Origin: a virus
Strand: one strand, 5' to 3'
DNA length: 41,462 bases
Virus record (IMG/VR): IMGVR_UViG_3300005511_000027
Span: 1-41,462 of that record
Shown here: positions 1 to 7,453 of the stretch, piece after piece
How the letters are laid out: every line of letters begins with the position of its first letter
How positions within the stretch are numbered: the stretch's first letter is position 1
The notes under the pieces: model-generated
What the model was told of the DNA's origin: nothing
Database searches by the model: none
The model's input: only the letters and a program-made list of their open reading frames with translations
Program-made: the position numbers and the translations under genes

Positions 1-1
1 G

Positions 2-1036
2 CTGCGGCGGAAGCTGATGACCGCCAGCAGCGAGATCCACGAGCTGGCATGCCAGCGCGGCGTGGGCTTCGAAGAGACGCTTGACCAGGCAACCGCGCTC
101 CTCACGCCGCTGTTCGACGCCGGCAAAAGCGATGCGTGGCTGGACATGGACGCAGGCATGGTCCAGTTCCTCGACGGCGTCCAGCGTCGGCACGATGGGG
201 AGGAAGACTTCCTTTCCACCGGAATCAAGGCGCTGGACGAGCGGCTCGACGGCGGCATGCGCCGCGGCGAGGTCATTGTCATTGCTGGCCGCCCAGGCAT
301 GGGGAAGACCGCACTGGCGATGTCTATCGCCGATCACGTCTGCGGCATGAGCGAGCCGGTGGGCGTGCTGTCGATGGAGATGCCCAAGGCTCAGCTGACG
401 ACTCGAGTTGTGTCGATGCGCTCGAGCGTGCCCCTGCACAAGCTCAAGCGACCGGAGCGAATGAACGACTACGACTGGAGCGAGATGTGCCGCTCGGTTG
501 AGCTATTGCGGCAGCTGCCGTTGTTCATCGATGACCAGACCGCGCTCAACATCAACCAATTGCGCTCGAAGGCCAGAGGTCTAAAGCGCCGCCGCGGCCT
601 GCGGCTCCTGGTGGTTGACTACATCGGACTGATGGAGGGGACCGATCGCAAGGCCAACCGTGCCACTCAGCTCGGCGAAGTCAGCCGCGGCATCAAGGCT
701 CTGGCCAAAGAACTGGCCTGCACCATCTTGCTGCTGGCCCAACTGAACCGCGAAGTCGAGAAGCGCCCAAACATGCGGCCGATCATGGCCGATCTGCGCG
801 AGTGCGGTGACATCGAGCAAGACGCCGACATCATCGCGTTCGTGCACCGCCCGGCACACGTCAAGCCCGACCTGGGGCCGGAGTGGAAGCACTACGCGGA
901 GATCATCATCGGCAAGCAGCGCGACGGCCAAACGGGTGTCGTCGATGCGCAGTACACGGGCGACACCGTGAAATTCTGCGACTGGATGGGCGACCGGCCC
1001 ACGTCGCTGGTGCGCACGAAGGGAGCAGAGCTGTGA
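2..1036 (+). CDS. dnaB: Replicative DNA helicase, DnaB type (5' end cut by window)
   Basis: RecA-fold hexameric helicase that unwinds DNA 5'-3' at the phage replication fork. The Walker A motif GRPGMGKTA lies about 90 residues into the visible part and the Walker B strand LLVVDYIGLM follows. The late region holds an LAQLNREVEKRP segment and a DLRECGDIEQDAD stretch typical of the DnaB C-terminal domain. The reading frame is open to the first base, and residues before the first ATG (base 17) still look like the DnaB linker (LRRKL then TASSEIHELA), so the N-terminal domain starts upstream. The stop overlaps the GTG of the next gene. Its place at the head of a recombination/replication gene string fits a phage-encoded helicase rather than the host copy. 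Confidence 0.9.
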   Translation: MRRKLMTASSEIHELACQRGVGFEETLDQATALLTPLFDAGKSDAWLDMDAGMVQFLDGVQRRHDGEEDFLSTGIKALDERLDGGMRRGEVIVIAGRPGMGKTALAMSIADHVCGMSEPVGVLSMEMPKAQLTTRVVSMRSSVPLHKLKRPERMNDYDWSEMCRSVELLRQLPLFIDDQTALNINQLRSKARGLKRRRGLRLLVVDYIGLMEGTDRKANRATQLGEVSRGIKALAKELACTILLLAQLNREVEKRPNMRPIMADLRECGDIEQDADIIAFVHRPAHVKPDLGPEWKHYAEIIIGKQRDGQTGVVDAQYTGDTVKFCDWMGDRPTSLVRTKGAEL

Positions 1037-1545
1037 TCGTGCTTTCCCTTCCGTATCCGATCAGCGCGAATCGCTATTGGGCCACCCGCGTCATCAGTGT
1101 GAAGGGCCGCCAGATGCCCGTGGTGTACGTCACGACCGACGCGAAGGCCTTCAAGGAGCAGGTGGGTTGGGTCTGTAAGGCCGCCGGCATACGGCAGCCG
1201 CTCGCTGGCCGCGTGGCGATCTCCGTCCAGCTGTACCCGCACCGGCCGCAGGACTGGGCGACGCGGCAGCGTAAGCACGGCAACGCCTGGGATGACACCG
1301 TGCAGTGCCTCGACATCGACAACGCCAACAAGGTGCTGCTCGACGCGCTGAAGGGCGTGGCGATCGAGGACGACAAGTGGGTGCGGCGGCTGACCTCCGA
1401 GCGCATGGAGCCTGACGCGAACGGCGCGCGCGTGGTGCTGCGCATCGAACAGGTGGCTGCGGAGCAATCACAGGTCGAGCTGCTTCCGGCTGAAGCCGCC
1501 GCGGCGCCTGCGTTCACTCCCGTTCCTGAGGGGCTGCCATTTTGA
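1033..1545 (+). CDS. rusA: RusA-type Holliday junction resolvase
   Basis: Predicted 170-residue endonuclease that cuts four-way DNA junctions during phage recombination. The RusA signature is visible: CLDIDNANKVLLDALKG (residues about 92-108) followed by DDKWV, giving Asp94, Asp96 and Asp113/114 as the metal-binding acidic cluster of the family. The GTG start overlaps the helicase stop (GTGA), which gives a protein of normal RusA length plus an Ala/Pro-rich tail of about 25 residues; starting further upstream would read through the helicase gene in another frame. Translational coupling with the helicase is likely. The C-terminal tail is not part of the conserved domain. Confidence 0.9.
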   Translation: MIVLSLPYPISANRYWATRVISVKGRQMPVVYVTTDAKAFKEQVGWVCKAAGIRQPLAGRVAISVQLYPHRPQDWATRQRKHGNAWDDTVQCLDIDNANKVLLDALKGVAIEDDKWVRRLTSERMEPDANGARVVLRIEQVAAEQSQVELLPAEAAAAPAFTPVPEGLPF

Positions 1546-1847
1546 AGCGCATCTACATCGCCGGCCCGATGACCGGCGAGCCGGAACTGAACTTCCCGCT
1601 GTTTCACCGCGAGGCCGCACGGCTGCGCGCCGAGGGCTGGGAGGTGGTGAACCCGGCCGAGATCAACGCCGATCCGTCGGCCGGCTGGCTGCCGTGCATG
1701 CGCGCAGACATCAAGCAGCTCGTGGACTGCGAAGCCATCCTGATGCTGCCGGGGTGGGAGTGGAGCAGGGGAGCCTCGCTCGAGCACCACATTGCCCAGC
1801 GGCTGGAAATGCGGGTGATCTACCTGCAGACGGAGGTCACGGCGTGA
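1542..1847 (+). CDS. DUF4406 protein (nucleoside deoxyribosyltransferase-like fold)
   Basis: A 101-residue protein that starts KRIYIAGPMTGEPELNFP, the hallmark N-terminus of DUF4406. This family is related to nucleoside 2-deoxyribosyltransferases and common in phages. The middle has VVNPAEI and the C-terminal half has AILMLPGWEWSRGASLEHHIA, where the Glu near the end corresponds to the nucleophile region of deoxyribosyltransferases. The start is TTG overlapping the RusA stop (TTGA). A role in nucleotide salvage or modification is only inferred from the fold. Confidence 0.8.
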   Translation: MKRIYIAGPMTGEPELNFPLFHREAARLRAEGWEVVNPAEINADPSAGWLPCMRADIKQLVDCEAILMLPGWEWSRGASLEHHIAQRLEMRVIYLQTEVTA

Positions 1848-2023
1848 CCATCTGTGCCCGCTGCCACCGCGCGCTGCTGCGCCAGCCGGTCTACCTGGCT
1901 GGATCGGCCTACGGCCCGAAGTGCGCCACCGCCATCTCGGGCTCGAAGCCGCGCCGCGGCACCGGGCGCACGCCCAGCGTCGATGCCCGCCAGCCTGACC
2001 TTTTCACCGAGGCCACACCATGA
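1844..2023 (+). CDS. Small Cys-rich zinc-binding phage protein
   Basis: A 59-residue protein with a CARCHRAL knuckle near the N-terminus and GPKCA about 25 residues later. The layout resembles small DUF6011-like zinc proteins found in phage replication operons. The GTG start overlaps the stop of the DUF4406 gene (GTGA), and its own stop overlaps the ATG of the next gene, so it is embedded in a coupled string. Only three cysteines and one histidine are obvious, enough for one zinc site. The function is unknown; DNA or protein binding is a guess. Confidence 0.6.
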   Translation: MTICARCHRALLRQPVYLAGSAYGPKCATAISGSKPRRGTGRTPSVDARQPDLFTEATP

Positions 2024-2472
2024 TCGAACAACGCCTGTTAAACAGCCCACGCAGCGCGCACGAGGCCGTGCTCGAGCTGTACGGCATCGCCAAAGAGAAG
2101 ACCAAGACCGGCGCGCGGTACCTGCTGCAGCTGGTCAGCACCAACGACTACTACCGCCACCAGCTGCGCAAGGCCTTCCACGGGCCAGTGCTGCGCGACA
2201 TTGCGCACCAGGTGTGGGTCGTGGACGAAAAGAACGGCGTGCGCCAGCGCTACGTGCCGCTGGCCTGGAAGCACTACTACGCCGAGCTCTTCATCGAGCC
2301 GACCTTCGAGGAATACACGGTCAAGAAGACGGGCGAGGTCAAGGTGCGCATGCGCCGGCGCAGCACGGAGGAACTGCCGGATGACGAATTCGCCGAGTTC
2401 CTGCTGAAGGTGCAGGCGCACGCAGTCACTGAATGGGGCGTGGTGTTCACCGAGCAGGAGGGGCAGCCGTGA
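2020..2472 (+). CDS. ninB: NinB-like recombination protein
   Basis: A 150-residue protein with the layout of lambda NinB (Orf), a single-strand-DNA-binding recombination mediator. The best match is the C-terminal part, RSTEELPDDEFAEFLLKVQ then AVTEWGVVF, which corresponds to the SRMRVGEFAELLELI...GTERGVKW block of lambda. The central YVPLAWKHYYAELFIEP corresponds to the AESWK segment. The start ATG overlaps the previous stop (ATGA). Its position before a DUF1364/YbcO-type nuclease mirrors the nin region of lambdoid phages, which supports the call. Confidence 0.75.
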   Translation: MIEQRLLNSPRSAHEAVLELYGIAKEKTKTGARYLLQLVSTNDYYRHQLRKAFHGPVLRDIAHQVWVVDEKNGVRQRYVPLAWKHYYAELFIEPTFEEYTVKKTGEVKVRMRRRSTEELPDDEFAEFLLKVQAHAVTEWGVVFTEQEGQP

Positions 2473-2990
2473 AGCGCTCGCCCATGTCCCGCGGCACCGG
2501 CTTCGCCCGCCGCACGTACACCGCCCCGCCGGCAGCGCCGCTGCGCCGCGTAGAGCACGCCGGCGTCATCGTGCGCTTGTCCGGCGCACCGGTGGCGCGG
2601 CCGAAGTCGGAGCCACACCGCAATCCGCACCTGCTGAGCATGGCGCGCGGCCGCTATTGCCTGCTGCGCGTGCCCGGCGTGTGCATCGGCGGCACCGAAA
2701 CAACCGTGGCATGCCACTCGAATCTCTCGATCCACGGCAAGGCCGGCGCTCGCAAGGCCAACGACGAATACCACGTGCCCGGATGCTTCGCCTGCCACCG
2801 CTGGCTCGACCAAGGGCCGGCTGACGGCGTGCTGAAGGCAATGACCTTCATGCGCGCGCACCTCGAACAGGTCGGCTACTGGCGCGCCGTGGCCGCCGAC
2901 ATCACCCAGCCGCCCAAGGATCGCGCTGCCGCGCTGTGGGCACTGGACCACCTTAATGCAACCCCTGTTGGGAAAGGAGAGACGCTATGA
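2469..2990 (+). CDS. DUF1364 (YbcO-type) HNH-like nuclease
   Basis: A 173-residue protein with the conserved Cys/His pattern of the DUF1364 nuclease family, to which E. coli prophage protein YbcO belongs. Visible are YCLLRVPGVC (Cys64, Cys72), VACHSN (Cys82, His83), GKAGARKANDE, and CFACHRWLDQG (Cys106, Cys109, His110). The pattern indicates a zinc-bound His-Me finger nuclease, probably acting in recombination or DNA processing next to NinB and RusA. A basic, disordered N-terminus of about 50 residues precedes it. The GTG start overlaps the NinB stop (GTGA). Confidence 0.8.
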   Translation: MKRSPMSRGTGFARRTYTAPPAAPLRRVEHAGVIVRLSGAPVARPKSEPHRNPHLLSMARGRYCLLRVPGVCIGGTETTVACHSNLSIHGKAGARKANDEYHVPGCFACHRWLDQGPADGVLKAMTFMRAHLEQVGYWRAVAADITQPPKDRAAALWALDHLNATPVGKGETL

Positions 2991-3280
2991 ACTGCGTACC
3001 TGGAGACACGGCGTACATCGTGGCGCCGTACTTAGACATCGCCATGCGAGGGCTGCCGGTGTACGTCGTGTGCGCCGAAAGTGGGCATCGCCTGGTCGAG
3101 GCCAAGAACGGCGCGCGCAGCCACGGCCGCGGGCAACAGTGCTGGCTGGTTGACGGGCACGACGTCCGCTTGCCAATGGTCATCGGCGATCAGTACCTGC
3201 GGCCGATCCGCGACCCAGGCGAAGACGCCGTGGACGAAGTACTCCAACGGCTCGGCCTTCCGGAAGACGTGCCGGCATGA
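2987..3280 (+). CDS. Hypothetical phage protein, 97 aa
   Basis: The sequence starts MNCVPGDTAYIVAPY and has a beta-rich look (GLPVYVVC, CWLVDG, MVIGDQYLRPI), like small proteins found in Burkholderiales phage early operons. It has two short Cys residues but no zinc motif, no membrane segment and no known catalytic signature. Start and stop both overlap neighbours by four bases, so it is translated as part of the early string. The function is unknown. Confidence 0.7.
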   Translation: MNCVPGDTAYIVAPYLDIAMRGLPVYVVCAESGHRLVEAKNGARSHGRGQQCWLVDGHDVRLPMVIGDQYLRPIRDPGEDAVDEVLQRLGLPEDVPA

Positions 3281-3531
3281 GTCACGACCTCACACCGAAA
3301 CAGGCGGCCGTGCTCGCCTACATGGTCGAGTTCGAGGCCGCGAACGACAACATGCCGACCATGCCCATGATCGCGCGGCACTTCGGATACTCCAGCGCCA
3401 ACGCAGCCAGTGAGCACATCCAAGGCCTGCTGCGCGCCGGCAAGCTGGAGCGCCTGCACGGCCAAGTCGGCTTCCGCTTCAAGAGGAGCACGGAATGCGC
3501 AAGCGCACCCGCCGCCAGCACTACGCGCTGA
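3277..3531 (+). CDS. Small winged-helix protein, LexA DNA-binding-domain type
   Basis: An 84-residue protein whose first 60 residues match the LexA N-terminal wHTH plan: LTPKQAAVLAYMVEF, then PTMPMIARHFGYSS, then ASEHIQGLLRAGKLER. The recognition helix would be around residues 38-52. There is no peptidase domain, so it cannot self-cleave like LexA; it may regulate the early operon or modulate host LexA targets (inference). Its 3' end overlaps the next gene by about 37 bases in another frame, and the last 15 residues are not conserved-looking. Confidence 0.7.
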   Translation: MSHDLTPKQAAVLAYMVEFEAANDNMPTMPMIARHFGYSSANAASEHIQGLLRAGKLERLHGQVGFRFKRSTECASAPAASTTR

Positions 3532-3980
3532 CCAATCCGGTGGCCCTGGCCATCGCCGGCGCACGCATCACCGAGGACAGCCTTCTCGACCAGTTGCGCA
3601 CGCGCGAGCTCTCGGCCATCCATTCTTTCGCCACGGGCGCCGCCACCGTCGATGACTGGCGCACCGTGGCCGATCTGTGCAATCTCGCGCAGACCATGTG
3701 CGGGATGGGCATCGGTCCCGAGGTACTGGAGCCAGCCCAGAAGGTCGAGGTCGTGCTGGGCGAAGCGCACGAGCGCTACCTGGCCACCAGCCGCATGGGC
3801 ACCACCGGTGTCGGCCTGGACGCCATGCGCCACCTTCAGGAATGGCACCACCTCCAGCGCACGAGCGTCGCGCGCTCGGTCTACGAAGCCGCGATCGTGC
3901 GCACCAGCAACCGGATCCGCAGTGCACACCCGAGCGTCAAGGTGTGCATCGGCACCCAAAGTCACACAGGAGCCCGATGA
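3495..3980 (+). CDS. Hypothetical phage protein, 161 aa (helical)
   Basis: A basic N-terminus (MRKRTRRQHYALTNP) is followed by a largely helical protein with segments such as DDWRTVADLCNLAQTMC and ALDAMRHLQEWH-like helices. This type of protein occurs in Burkholderiales prophage early operons without an assigned function. The ATG has a plausible AAGAGGAG-like ribosome site inside the preceding gene, which explains the 37-base overlap. No catalytic or DNA-binding motif is recognised. Confidence 0.65.
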   Translation: MRKRTRRQHYALTNPVALAIAGARITEDSLLDQLRTRELSAIHSFATGAATVDDWRTVADLCNLAQTMCGMGIGPEVLEPAQKVEVVLGEAHERYLATSRMGTTGVGLDAMRHLQEWHHLQRTSVARSVYEAAIVRTSNRIRSAHPSVKVCIGTQSHTGAR

Positions 3981-4483
3981 GCCAAAAGCCTCAACCAGTC
4001 CGCCGCGGTGTCGGTGAGCTGGTTTTTCAGACGATCTTGGACCTGCATAACGCCGGTCGCATCGCCACGCGGCCCGTGGTGGTGTCGATGACCGGCCAGA
4101 GCTACAGCGTCGTCGATGACCACGTGAAGCGGATGCTGGAAGACGGTCGCCTTCGGCGCGTCGCACCTGGTGTATTCGAGCCGGTGGAGGAAATGCCACC
4201 GGCGCAGGCGATCTCGCTCACCGTGCTGCCGAGCGGCATGGCCAAGCTGGAGGTTGGAGACGCGTGCCTCGAACTGAACCCCGCCGACCGGCGTTGCATC
4301 GGGAATCTATTCCGCGGCAGTTCCGAGGAACTGACCAGCCTGCAGGGCGCGCGCGAACTGGCGGACGCTGTGGCCGAGCTCAAGCGACAGCTCGCCGTCG
4401 CGCAGCGCCGCGTCGACCAGCAAGACGAAGTCATCCGCCGGCTGCAGCGGCAGCCGAAGCAAGAAGAAATTCCATTCCTTTAA
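3977..4483 (+). CDS. Winged-helix-like protein with C-terminal coiled coil, 168 aa
   Basis: Starting at the ATG that overlaps the previous stop (ATGA), the N-terminal 60 residues (VFQTILDLHNAGRIATRPVV, then DDHVKRMLEDGRLRRVAPGVF) look like a helix-turn-helix plus wing. A short linker with PPAQAISLTVLPSG follows, and the C-terminus from about residue 120 is a charged heptad region (ELADAVAELKRQLAVAQRRV) ending in QEEIPFL. A dimeric DNA-binding regulator is the natural reading, but no named family is recognised. Confidence 0.6.
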   Translation: MSQKPQPVRRGVGELVFQTILDLHNAGRIATRPVVVSMTGQSYSVVDDHVKRMLEDGRLRRVAPGVFEPVEEMPPAQAISLTVLPSGMAKLEVGDACLELNPADRRCIGNLFRGSSEELTSLQGARELADAVAELKRQLAVAQRRVDQQDEVIRRLQRQPKQEEIPFL

Positions 4484-4534
4484 CCGGCCGCGAGGCCATC
4501 ACCCGGGCGCGAGCCCATTACGTCAGGAGCTTCA

Positions 4535-5209
4535 GTGAACTCAACCATCATCAACCCCACCGTTGGCCGCGTCGTCTGGTATTTCCCGGCGACCAACGCG
4601 GCAGAGTCTGGCTTCGCGCGGCCAGACGACGGCACGCCGCTGGCAGCCATCATTGCTCGCGTCTGGACCGACTCTTGCGTCAATCTGACTGTGTTGGACG
4701 CCAACGGCGTGGCGCATCCCCGCACCAGCGTTCGACTGGTGCAGGAAGGCGAAGCAGTTCCGGTTTGCCACGGGCACTGCGAATGGATGCCCTTCCAGAA
4801 GGGGCAGGCCAAAGCGCAGAACCAGACGCGACAGTACACAGACGGCACGACGGCGACCGGGCCTGGCACTCTCCCCGCGATGTCGCCCGCACAACAGGAC
4901 GCGTCGGTTGAGCAGATGATCGTCACCAAGGGCAGGACCGCGCCACGCATCACGCCTGATGACCTTGCTGCCAACATCGTTGACACCGAGATCGTGAAGC
5001 ACGTGAGCCCCTCCGGCCAGATCCTGCGCTGGGCCGTGCTCACCACGCGCAGCGGGTTCGCTGTCACTGGCCGTCCGTCGGCCGCAGTGTCCGCGGAGAA
5101 CGACGATCCAGAGATTGGTGTGGCAACCGCCATCGCAAACGCGCGCGACGAGCTGTGGCCGCTCATGGGCTACGAACTGAAGTGCCGCTTGGCGCCCGCG
5201 GCCGTCTGA
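4535..5209 (+). CDS. Two-domain phage protein with C-terminal Gp49-like domain
   Basis: A 224-residue protein starting at GTG with a CAGGAG ribosome site seven bases upstream. The C-terminal 90 residues (PRITPDDLAANIV, LRWAVLTTRSGFAVTGRPS, DPEIGVATAIANARDELWPLMGYELK) match the phage Gp49-like family seen in many prophages. The N-terminal 80 residues (VGRVVWYFPA, PLAAIIARVW, VNLTVLDANG, SVRLVQEGE) are a separate small beta-domain that often occurs alone in phages. The join is by a Gln/Thr-rich linker. Function is unknown for both parts. Confidence 0.7.
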   Translation: MNSTIINPTVGRVVWYFPATNAAESGFARPDDGTPLAAIIARVWTDSCVNLTVLDANGVAHPRTSVRLVQEGEAVPVCHGHCEWMPFQKGQAKAQNQTRQYTDGTTATGPGTLPAMSPAQQDASVEQMIVTKGRTAPRITPDDLAANIVDTEIVKHVSPSGQILRWAVLTTRSGFAVTGRPSAAVSAENDDPEIGVATAIANARDELWPLMGYELKCRLAPAAV

Positions 5210-5243
5210 TCGCGATCACCTCCATCCACTCCACAGAAGCACC

Positions 5244-5561
5244 ATGATTCCCAGCATCGAAGACATCCTCGCCATGCTCGCCAAGGGCGAATGCACCCAA
5301 GAGCAAGCGCTCCAGTGGATCGGCTCGCACATCGACCTGGCCACGCGCGACGCCGCGCTACTCGATCACTTCGCCAGCACTGCAGCGATCGGACGCGACT
5401 CGACCGGCAACATCTCCACGCTCAGCGCCACGGCGGTGATGGGCGAAGACCCTCCAGACTGGCCAGCGAATCCTGGCAAGGCCATCCAGTGGTGGTGTGA
5501 CGCCGAGGCCCGGATTCGCTACCTCAAGGCCGAGTCGATGATGAAGGCACGCATCCTGTGA
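5244..5561 (+). CDS. Hypothetical phage protein, 105 aa
   Basis: The N-terminal 35 residues (IPSIEDILAMLAKGECTQEQALQWIGSHI) look like a short helical repeat of the kind found in phage early proteins, and the C-terminus (PGKAIQWWCDAEARIRYLKAESMMKARIL) is helical. The same layout is common in beta-proteobacterial phages, with no known role. The ribosome site is weak. The stop overlaps the GTG start of the next gene. Confidence 0.65.
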   Translation: MIPSIEDILAMLAKGECTQEQALQWIGSHIDLATRDAALLDHFASTAAIGRDSTGNISTLSATAVMGEDPPDWPANPGKAIQWWCDAEARIRYLKAESMMKARIL

Positions 5562-5845
5562 TTTTCAGGCGCATCAGCCCGGTGGGCGCGCCGGCGTTGC
5601 TCATCGATGAGCAGGCGCCGTTCGTCATGCGTGCGGGGCCGGACCCTCGCGACGCGGTGCTCGCGCGCTGCGGCGCCGACCCGGCGTACCAGCGTTGGGT
5701 GCTCGCCTGCCTGCAGGTGCGGCTCAGCATCCAGGCCGACCAGACCTTCCCGCACCCGCCGGACCGGCGCGCCCAAGTTGCGCGCATCGTCCGTGCGTCA
5801 TTGAATGTCCAAACGTCAGCACTGATGTTGGAGAATGTCGAATAA
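5558..5845 (+). CDS. Hypothetical phage protein, 95 aa
   Basis: Starts at a GTG overlapping the previous stop (GTGA) and reads IFRRISPVGAPALLIDEQAP, then a helical middle (YQRWVLACLQVRLSIQ). No family recognised. It is the last gene of the tightly packed early operon; after its stop the base composition drops and the accessory genes begin. Confidence 0.55.
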   Translation: MIFRRISPVGAPALLIDEQAPFVMRAGPDPRDAVLARCGADPAYQRWVLACLQVRLSIQADQTFPHPPDRRAQVARIVRASLNVQTSALMLENVE

Positions 5846-5918
5846 CAAGTTCTCTGACGCGACCGCTCCAATGTCTGGATGCGTTCTAAAAGTCGAGCAG
5901 TGCTGTCGAAAGGAACCT

Positions 5919-6119
5919 ATGAATGCGATTTGGCAGTTCTTGCGAGACAACGCGGTCTGGGTAGTACCTATCGGTATCGCCGTGCTGACCGCGCTAGTCT
6001 GGCCCATTCGGCGGTTACTCGAACCGAAGAGCATCCAGCAAACCCAAACGGTATCCAATGGGTCTACAGGCATTCAAGCTGCTCGAGACGTACGCAGTGA
6101 TGGATCTGGAGAGCATTGA
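5919..6119 (+). CDS. Small membrane protein with C-terminal QTQ-V-GST-IQ motif (first gene of a coupled pair)
   Basis: A 66-residue protein. I chose the ATG that follows an AAAGGA ribosome site by about six bases; upstream residues in frame have no such signal. One transmembrane helix covers about residues 9-30 (NAVWVVPIGIAVLTALVW), followed by basic RRLLEPKS and then a motif QQTQTVSNGSTGIQAARDV. The next gene starts with a clearly related motif (KQTQEVSGGSTAIQ). The TGATG junction couples the two genes. Base composition is lower in GC than the phage core, which suggests a horizontally acquired cargo pair. The motif resembles short bacterial amyloid-signalling sequences (V/IQA-D/H-V pattern); this is inference. 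Confidence 0.65.
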   Translation: MNAIWQFLRDNAVWVVPIGIAVLTALVWPIRRLLEPKSIQQTQTVSNGSTGIQAARDVRSDGSGEH

Positions 6120-6967
6120 TGCTGGGCAAGCAGACGCAAGAAGTCTCGGGCGGAAGCACCGCTATTCAGTCGACCGGGCATGTGGTCGTGCATCAGCATG
6201 GCTTTACGGCTGCTCAGGTTGGAGAAGTATCGACACTTGTGGATCTGTTTCTCAAGGCGCAGCTTCCGGCTTTTGAGGCGCGGGCGCAGAAGATCGCCGA
6301 AGAGAACGCAGCCAAATTACTTGATGCTTTCGTCGCGCATGCGGCCAATGCAGCCGTGCCCCTTTCTGGTGACGAGTTTTCAAAGCCTGCGGGGCAAGCT
6401 GCATTTCATAGCGCATTGGCCGGGGTCGCACTTCACGCGGATGCGGCAGACGTTGATCTTGTTGCGGAAGCGCTTGTGCGGCGTTTGAACTCAGCAGACG
6501 AACCTTTGCTGAAATTGGTGCTGGATTCCGTCATCACAGTTCTTCCAAGGCTAAGCGCTGGACATATCTCTTTTCTTGCTTTCACCCATTTTGTCAAGAA
6601 ACTGAATCTCAGCTTAAAGAGCTTGGAGGTCCTGGAAAACCTTTCCGGTCAGATCATGACGTTGTTCGAGGCTGGAGAAAATCTCTCCGCGCCAAATATT
6701 CAATACTTGGCCGGGCTGGGCTTGATCACGGTGAATCCCGTTTCTGATGCCGATCTGCTTTTCGATATCTGGGAGCGTACCTACGGGTTTCCGATCAACG
6801 CGGTAGAAATTGCTAAGCTTCAGACGCAGCATCTTAAACGTGTTCATGAGATGTATTTGAGGATGAAATTGCCCACGGTGCACCCGACCATCACAGGCAC
6901 GGCTATCGGCCTATTGCACCTCAAACGCAAGTTCATTCGAATAGAACTGGCTGATCACATTGCTTAG
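6119..6967 (+). CDS. Accessory helical protein with N-terminal QTQ-V-GST-IQ motif (second gene of coupled pair)
   Basis: A 282-residue soluble protein. The ATG overlaps the upstream stop (TGATG) and has GGAGAG six bases before it. Residues 3-22 carry KQTQEVSGGSTAIQ and then VVVHQHG, matching the tail of the upstream membrane protein. The rest is predicted helical (FEARAQKIAEENAAKLLDAF, LLKLVLDSVITVLPRLS, FAFTHFVKKLNLS-like segments) without enzyme motifs. I recall a family named LPO_1073/Vpar_1526 with such an N-terminus, but cannot confirm it. Placement between early and late genes and lower GC suggest a moron, possibly anti-phage or superinfection exclusion. Its stop overlaps the stop of the convergent minus-strand gene. 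Confidence 0.65.
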   Translation: MLGKQTQEVSGGSTAIQSTGHVVVHQHGFTAAQVGEVSTLVDLFLKAQLPAFEARAQKIAEENAAKLLDAFVAHAANAAVPLSGDEFSKPAGQAAFHSALAGVALHADAADVDLVAEALVRRLNSADEPLLKLVLDSVITVLPRLSAGHISFLAFTHFVKKLNLSLKSLEVLENLSGQIMTLFEAGENLSAPNIQYLAGLGLITVNPVSDADLLFDIWERTYGFPINAVEIAKLQTQHLKRVHEMYLRMKLPTVHPTITGTAIGLLHLKRKFIRIELADHIA

Positions 6968-7182
6968 AATGGCGACTCAATTGTGCCGATCGCTCGCCTG
7001 CCGGCATCGGTGATTTGCGCGTACACAGTGCGATGGGCGTAGGTCTCTTTTCCTTTCGACATAGGTGTTCGCCTCACGACGACCCAACCGCGGACCTCGT
7101 AGCTTTCCGCATGCGCAATCTCTGCGCTCGACATCAATTCGGTCGAGTGGCTGAGCGAAGCTATACGTCGAAGCAATTCCAT
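6964..7182 (-). CDS. Small wHTH-like protein, 72 aa
   Basis: The start was chosen at the ATG preceded by a GGAGG ribosome site at good spacing; the open frame extends much further upstream but without a start signal. The protein reads MELLRRIASLSHSTELMSSA and ends RTVYAQITDAGRRAIGTIE; the ITDAGRRAI stretch is the usual C-terminal wing/helix of small winged-helix proteins (MarR-like endings). It converges on the accessory pair to its left and its stop overlaps theirs. It may regulate that pair or the nearby repeat element; no direct evidence. Confidence 0.6.
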   Translation of the reverse strand: MELLRRIASLSHSTELMSSAEIAHAESYEVRGWVVVRRTPMSKGKETYAHRTVYAQITDAGRRAIGTIESPF

Positions 7183-7344
7183 GGGGCCTCCGATAGTTGC
7201 GGGACGATCGCATTTTCGGTGGAAACGGAGGCGTGCGACTGCGGCCCAATTTCGCACGGACGGCCCAGCAGCGTGTCGACCAGATCGGCACCCCCGCCGC
7301 TTGAGGAAAGGCTGCGGCTCAATTTCAGGGGGCGACAATTGAGG

Positions 7345-7363
7345 GCACCCCAGTAGGGATTGG
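7345..7363 (+). repeat. Dispersed element copy 1 (GCACCCCAGTAGGG)
   Basis: Copy 1 of five same-orientation copies with consensus GCACCCCAGTAGGGTTCG; this copy ends ATTGG instead of TTCG. A second block, GGATCATCC, follows 32 bases after the A of AGTAGGG, at the same spacing as in copy 2. It lies between the start of a minus-strand small gene and the next core-direction gene, in a 271-base intergenic stretch that holds nothing else I recognise. Confidence 0.75.
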
Positions 7364-7453
7364 ACGGGCGGGTAGGGCGCCGGATCATCCAGGCCACACC
7401 CGATATGGCGAGGGTTCGGCCGGTAGCCACGGCACCATTCAAAGAGGTATCCC

